From assembly GCA_014607495.2 (NCBI GenBank), contig CP053153.1, positions 7,440,001 through 7,504,000 on the forward strand: 64,000 nt of DNA, in the 5' to 3' direction. The translations under genes and the position numbers were made by a program. The notes beneath the pieces were generated by a model. It was not told the DNA's origin, searched no databases, and was given only the letters and a program-made list of their open reading frames with translations. This DNA comes from Carposina sasakii. Taxonomy: Eukaryota; Arthropoda; Insecta; Lepidoptera; Carposinidae. Positions 58,901-64,000 of this stretch are shown here, one piece after another; position 1 is the first letter of the stretch; each line of letters begins with the position of its first letter.

Positions 58901-61087
58901 TCATACTGGAAAACTGGGATTGACCTATCACTCATTCTCGGTACTGCAACTCCTGTAAACCAGGATCAGAGAGGCGACCAGAAAAATGCAAATAAAGGAT
59001 CGATAATTTTTAAAAACAAATAACCGACTTCCTACCCTATGAGCCAAAATTGAGCTTACTCGTCGGTGCAATATGTAGGTACTGTTCTTTCATTCATTTC
59101 ACTCTTCCTCTATAACCATCTTACTCGTACTTCGGACACGACTTAACGCAACATATAATTACACGACTTAACACAACTATCTTTATCTTCATAAGCCTAT
59201 TGCAGATCACTACTGGACCGTCCAGTCTGGACGTAGGTCTCTCCCTGCCATAGGGGGATTTTGTTACTAAAAAGTTCCACTATCTGTTTTTCGGCAGCTC
59301 CATCATCAGACCCTCGTTTCCTTTATATTACGTGTAGCTGACCGAAATTCTCTATAAAAATCTACAAACAGACTACTCGTGCCTATTATATTTGTGGATA
59401 TCCCTAGATTCCTTACAGATTCAATCATCAGATGTTATGTTTTATATGTAAGTGATCAAAACGCTCAGTAAAAGTAAAACAGACTACATGTGCGTCCAAT
59501 ATTTGAGGATTGCCCTCGATTTCTCTAAGATACCATCATCAGATCCTGATGTGGTGAATATGGGACCAACTTGGAAGCATACCATGACAAACTATAAAAA
59601 ACTATTGAAATCGGTTCATAAATGACGGAGTTCTGAGGTAACGCACATAAAAAAACATAGACGAAATGATAACCTCTCTTTTTTGAAGTTAGTTAAAAAC
59701 ATACAGACGAATTGATAGCCTCTCTTTTTTTAAGTCGGTTAAAAAATCAATAACCGCCTAATCATTGAGCTTCTAATCGGAACTACATTTTTGTTGAGAA
59801 ATTTAAGTTATTCCTCAGTTTTAGTCACAAGTGTTATTTGGATAGGTACTTGAAGATTACTTGGAGACCGTGAACGTTAGCTGAACGAATAAGCTGTTCT
59901 TGTCTTCTTTATTATACACACAAACATTGGACAATATAGTGACTTAAAATAGTGCAAAGAGAATGTACAAAGGCGAGCTTACCTCTTCAGATTTCTTCCA
60001 GCAAACCCAAAACATAAATTGTTTACTTATTCTTCCTACTTATGAACCACTTGCTGCTAAACTTTCTTAAGGACTAACTTTAAGGAAGGTCGTAAACGAA
60101 GACTCCTTGGTGGTAGGTACAATTTGATACTTACGTTTACAATAATCCAAAGTAATTCTCAGTTCATCTCTGTCGCAGCTAATGTCCAGAATCACAGTGC
60201 CGCATGCGAGCATTTGCTGCAAACAATCTTCTTTGGCCACAATTCTTGTGACGTGTTCTATTTCTTTTACATTAATATTCTTCGCCGTCCCTGAACATTC
60301 AGGTTATTTATTAAGTACCCAAGATGTTGTTACATATTTAGGTAACTGATTAACCTATCTAAATGACATGTTAATAAATAAAAATTTGGCATGCAGATAG
60401 CTACTGTGATGTACCTAGGTGTATACATATAGGCATTAAGGTCGATTCCGGCAGTCACATTTAAACCTAAACCTAATCTTTTTTTTTCAGATTCAGATCA
60501 TTTATTTGCATAAATATGGGTATATAATGGTGATAATGTAATTGAAAATATGCTCCTGCATATTGCATGCAAATGTTAGTTATGTTATTAGTCAGGTCTA
60601 TCTCTCTCCGTTCTTAACATAACTGGCTGAGAGAGAAAAGGACAGGTAGGGCTAATTTTACGTTTAGGTTTAAGTGTGACTGCCGGAATCGCCCATATAC
60701 CGGATATCCCGAAATTGCAACAGGGACGACAAAATTTACGCGTACAAAGTCGTGGGCGTTCGCTAGTATATAAACAGGCAGAACCGTCGTCATCGTAAAC
60801 GTCATTTAATTAATCGGTTCAATGGGTAAAAAATCAAGTTACCTACCGATAATTTCGTAAGGTTCTTCTACAGGATGAGGCACTGTATCTGCATCTTCAG
60901 GGCCTAGAGCAGGCGTGGCTAAGACCACATTGTTTTTCTCCAAGACCTTGGAAACCTGGCGCAATATGTTCTCACCGTGATAAGTGTCCAAGTTATTAAT
61001 GAAATATCGTCGAAAAGAAAGCACACGTTCCAGGTTAGCTGGATCTATATGGCATTTTTCCATTGATTTTTCAATTGATTTTTGCAT
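52921..61087 (-). CDS. AK7: Adenylate kinase 7 (AK7), 16 exons, 811 aa
   Basis: Exons in transcript order: 61087-60847, 60290-60135, 58670-58531, 58403-58276, 57476-57324, 57223-57142, 56486-56400, 55915-55757, 55592-55473, 55302-55118, 54929-54838, 54422-54312, 54217-53936, 53773-53646, 53485-53327, 53133-52921. All are in phase. AK7 is an axonemal adenylate kinase (ATP + AMP to 2 ADP) of motile cilia and sperm flagella. The order of parts is that of AK7. First comes an NAD-epimerase-like N-terminal half with ISTVMTW (165-171) and the YGGPED block. Then the kinase core follows, with P-loop GPPIVGKT (387-394) and RGWVLDGFP (498-506), then a coiled, Glu-rich helix, and finally a Dpy-30 motif (about 710-747, containing RPTDPIDYL). 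Two acidic insertions (about 434-455 and 517-535) sit where vertebrate AK7 is also acidic. It is about 90 aa longer than human AK7, mostly in the C-terminal tail. The start is the first ATG of the open frame. Confidence 0.93.
54493..54715 (-). mobile_element. Helitron-like element in an AK7 intron
   Basis: Inverted copy: GGACGCCCGCGACTCCGTCC marks the 3' hairpin, and an ACAAACAAACAAACCGAC run lies near the other end. Confidence 0.55.
55383..55460 (+). mobile_element. tRNA-derived SINE, copy 3, inside an AK7 intron
   Basis: A canonical B box GGTTCAATTCC at 55409-55419 is followed by CACTCGGGTGAAGAATTTTT and the shared tail. It fills nearly half of a 170-bp AK7 intron (55303-55472) in the opposite orientation to the gene, about a dozen bases from the 5' splice site. 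Confidence 0.7.
56064..56292 (+). mobile_element. Helitron-like element, best 5' terminus
   Basis: It starts TCCTACTAATATTACAAACG directly after an A and ends GATGAGGTCGCGAACGTCCA then CTAG followed by T. This is the expected A/T insertion site with TC and CTRR ends. It lies in AK7 intron 7, between the exon ending at 56400 and the exon starting at 55915. Confidence 0.65.
56893..57110 (-). pseudogene. LINE ORF2 C-terminal remnant (RTE/Jockey-like)
   Basis: On the minus strand it reads RVDTTYRQTQRGKANREMDG and further on GRRLDAGCF before the broken QQWT-like end. This is the familiar tail of lepidopteran LINE endonuclease/reverse transcriptases. It is inserted in an AK7 intron in the gene's sense orientation. 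Confidence 0.7.
57756..57882. repeat. 16-bp direct repeat flanking ~95 bp
   Basis: ATAGCAACGAATAATG occurs at about 57757-57772 and again at about 57867-57882. The enclosed segment has no homology I can see elsewhere in the window. It may be a target duplication or a local duplication. Confidence 0.45.
59190..59265 (-). repeat. Fragment of LINE tail family D
   Basis: It holds GCCTATTGCAGATCACTACT and CTGGACGTAGGTCTCTCC, the same block as 18874-19092 but with a small internal duplication (GGACCGTCCAGTCTGGACG). It lies in AK7 intron 2. Confidence 0.45.
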
Positions 61088-61489
61088 TTTATTATTATTG
61101 TCTAAATTCCAATGTCAAAACTAATCAACACAGCTCTAATGGCTCTAGTTGGCTCGTGCCCTCTCGTTAGAGAGTAAATATATTCTTTGCTCGTGCCACA
61201 AAAGTAGAGATGCTAACGCTCGTGCATAGAAATCTATAGAAATGCTCGTGGTTGGCTCTAGTGCAAACTATAAATGTCACAATTTGACAATGGTATCACG
61301 TTTTTTGTCTATGTTTTTGTATACTTATTTATATAACTTGCTGCAACAAGGTGCTGCAATGCAACCACGCTGCAAGCTGCAACTATTTCCTCTTTCTACG
61401 AGATGCACCTGTAACCGCTGTAAGAGCCACACTAGCGTCTTCTGAGCGACGCTCAGAATACTCTAGTGGGGGGGGTCTCTAAGGCTGAC
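61088..61489. other. Upstream region of AK7
   Basis: No coding frame. A GGCTCTAG motif occurs in two copies (TGGCTCTAGTTGGCTCGTGC near 61,140 and GGTTGGCTCTAGTGCAA near 61,250), with GCTCGTGC repeated several times between them. An 8-bp stem palindrome TCTGAGCG-A-CGCTCAGA is at about 61,440. The AK7 promoter should lie here, but no core element is clear. Confidence 0.35.
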
Positions 61490-61725
61490 CCCAAAATCGG
61501 CGTGTGCGATCCTGATGCGTGCTACCGGCTTGCCCGCCGCGACAACGCAGCGTGCGCGCTTTATTTTACCAGCGTGTGTACAGCGTGAACGCCACGGGCA
61601 CGCTGACGGCACGCCGCGATCTATGAGCGACCGGCCGCTCATAGGCGCCATCCCACGAGCGAGAATCGCGGCGAGTCCGCGCTTTTATCGTCGGGTAATC
61701 TCCACGAACGAGTGATTATTCCGCC
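61490..61725. other. CpG-dense block upstream of AK7
   Basis: A markedly GC- and CpG-rich stretch (GCCCGCCGCGACAACGCAGC, GGCACGCCGCGATCTATGAG, GCGGCGAGTCCGCG) in AT-rich surroundings. Open frames here are short and overlap on both strands, so coding is not supported. It could be a regulatory island or an old repeat. Confidence 0.4.
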
Positions 61726-64000
61726 AGCATATCGTTACGGTATCACAGCGTGACGTCCCAAAATGTCAATTGATGTCACTACTTTCCATACAAAACCTGA
61801 ATGCAAGGTCTTTGATTTCATGTAACACTAGCGCCCGCCCACGTCTTCATCCGCGTGAAAGGGCATTACAGAAGAGACGTTTAAAAGAAACAAATGTTGT
61901 GAGTAATTAATAATTTTATTAAGTATATGGTCCATTTAATAAGATAAATCTAATAACATGATTATTAAAATAGTAAACAATATACTTTTGTATTTTATTA
62001 TAGGAATAATATGTAAGTACATATCTACCTATTAAAGAAAGTTCAATGATGTACAGTACCTACATAACGTAAGAGGGTTTTCAAATCGTTTGATTTAAAC
62101 TGTTGTATTTAGTCAATACATAATATATACTATTATAAATTTTGAATATCTTGCATATTTATGCAAGACAGTGGATGCAATAATAAAATCATAAAAGGAA
62201 AGGTCCAACCCATATTGTAGGAAAATTTGTTATAATAAAATGGTAATTATAAGTATCTTTTTACCGTATGACAAGGTGGAATAAAGACCTACCCCGTAAC
62301 ATGGCAAAAACGCGACGCGTTATTTTTTATCATCTGCGCGCGTTTCCAGTCACCAAATGCGAGCATGGCAAAGAGCGCCCCTCGGGAACCGTGCGCGACG
62401 CGTCTTTCGGACAACTCGCGAAAGTGACGTTACCATTACGAAAGTAAATTAAACTTTATTACTTTCAACACTGAATCGATAATTGAAATGATATACCAGT
62501 CACATAAAACGTCAAAATTCGCGATAAAAACCCGCGTGAATTTAAACGGCATGCTCGAAACTGCGAGTTATATATAGCGCGTTACGCGACGCGGGTTTGC
62601 ATGTCAGCTTGAAGTGAGAAACGTCATTTTGTCGCGAATTTTGACATTTAGGCGCCATAAAATGCGCGACATACGTGAGTCGCGTACAGCATGCTACTGG
62701 TGCTTCTTAAATTTTGCTTCCATCGAGGAAGAAGGAACTAAGGAATAGAGATTTTGACGACATTTCGTGACTGCATATCATTTTGATTAAACTAATTTGA
62801 TTATAAAATATCACATAAAAAATATACAATTTCACATTCTATTTCTACTAAGTACATAAAAAATAATTAAGTACACGGACAATAATGACCTGCAGTGTGG
62901 TGTAATCTGCGCCTGTGTCACAAAATGTATCTATGATACTCGATAATATCGGCGGTAGAATAGAACAAAGGTGTACTTAGGTAACAACAGTAAACAGTTA
63001 AACTTAACTGATACCACAGTTAACAATTATCGTGGTAAAATACCAAACTAAGAATGGTATTCACCTACATTGTATGATATTCAGATCTCTTGCCTCAATT
63101 AACTATCAAACCTAAGATATTCTGTCTCTACACTACACCAATATAACCAGCACCAGTTTCGCTTACAAACAATTACTTAAACTGTATTGGCACTATTCAC
63201 TTAATAGTATTGTAAGTATTTAATAATAATAGGCAAAAAGTAATTATTAATTTAATACTAAAAATAACCTAGTGTTTTACTATTACGTATAAAGGCGCTA
63301 AATTGGAATGTACTCACTTAGGTTATCTATAATACTTTACTCTTGCAGAAATCAAATGGAATTTCATAATATTGGAATGTTCAGAAAATATAAATCGATG
63401 GTGTATAATTATTTTAACTATGGCACCTGAACTGTTACGTGTGTAATACTGATTCATTGTACTGAATATTAGAAACAACGCTAACAAATTAAGTAAAATC
63501 TAATAGAAATTATATGAAATCTGCCGATATTTTGTACAGTTATTGAAATTTGTACTTAATTACTAAGTACTTTAAAGATTTCTAAAATATAATTTGTAGG
63601 TAATATATGTACCTAATTGCGAATAATCCCGATTTCACAACATGGACGGATAGTAAATAGTCATGAGCATTTTCGGTGGACGGTTCCGAATATATTTGAT
63701 TAATAATTGTAACAAATACTTAAGTAAAAAGTTACACAATTAGTGTTGTTCATGAGGTCCTAACTGTCCTGAGCACCTACCTAGGATAACATAATGAATG
63801 TGATTAATATTATCATTAAATTAATTTCTTTAACAATATATTATCAACAAGAAAAGCATTTGACTATATAAAATATATCTAAGTATCTAAAAATATATTT
63901 TTAATTTGATCATTAATTTCACTTTAGGTTTCTACAGAAACTTTGAAAGCGAAAAAATAGGTAGGTTATTTTCTTAAGTTTCTTATTACACTTCTATAAA
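61726..64000. other. Gene-free right flank
   Basis: A Helitron-like scrap at about 61,829-61,870, then AT-rich sequence with no supportable frame, except the CpG-dense block at 62,300-62,700. It could be UTR or intron of a gene beyond the window. Confidence 0.35.
62300..62700. other. CpG-dense block with CGCGACGCG motifs and an inverted repeat
   Basis: The nonamer CGCGACGCG occurs at 62311-62319, 62394-62402 and 62585-62593. GTCAAAATTCGCGA (62511-62524) is inverted at about 62632-62645, and AACCCGCGT (62530-62538) at 62589-62597. A TATATATAGCGCG box lies between the arms. No coding frame is present. Confidence 0.5.

Noticed and set aside
61463..61715. Overlapping frames suggesting a GC-rich foreign gene or contamination
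   Set aside because: Frames are short, overlap on both strands and lack motifs. The block blends into host sequence on both sides.

Overview
The window looks like nuclear DNA of a moth or butterfly (Lepidoptera). It is AT-rich, its genes are split into many short GT-AG exons, and its introns are packed with interspersed repeats of lepidopteran type: Helitron-like elements ending in CTAG after a GGACG/CGTCC hairpin, LINE tails, tRNA-derived SINEs and MITEs. No bacterial operon, CRISPR array, tRNA or rRNA gene was seen. The species cannot be named from this.

Five protein-coding genes can be supported, four of them assembled here exon by exon with every splice phase in agreement. (1) 6197-22061, minus: a Popeye-domain gene (BVES/POPDC family), 8 exons, 402 aa. 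(2) 11982-15530, plus: an uninterrupted 1182-codon gene lying inside the 8.8-kb sixth intron of the Popeye gene on the opposite strand; I do not recognise its family. (3) 22813-42083, plus: a P5B-type ATPase (ATP13A2/ATP13A3 family), 20 exons, 1130 aa, starting 751 bp from the Popeye start codon in divergent orientation. (4) 45797-52598, minus: a DEG/ENaC (pickpocket-type) channel subunit, 11 exons, 541 aa, convergent with the ATPase gene. (5) 52921-61087, minus: adenylate kinase 7 (AK7), 16 exons, 811 aa.

The genes do not form a pathway. They are a membrane cAMP sensor, an endolysosomal polyamine-type pump, a sodium channel, an axonemal adenylate kinase and an unknown, and their proximity is most simply read as ordinary gene order. 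The architecture is more interesting: a nested opposite-strand gene, a divergent promoter region, and a ~100-bp minisatellite that begins on the ATPase stop codon and fills its 3' UTR. A ~118-bp repeat also appears inverted at the two ends of that gene.

The flanks (1-6000 and 61,100-64,000) hold no gene I can support. The left flank carries an 86-bp minisatellite, a LINE tail and a SINE. The right flank carries two CpG-dense blocks, one about 400 bp upstream of AK7 and one at 62,300-62,700 with three copies of a CGCGACGCG motif and a large inverted repeat.
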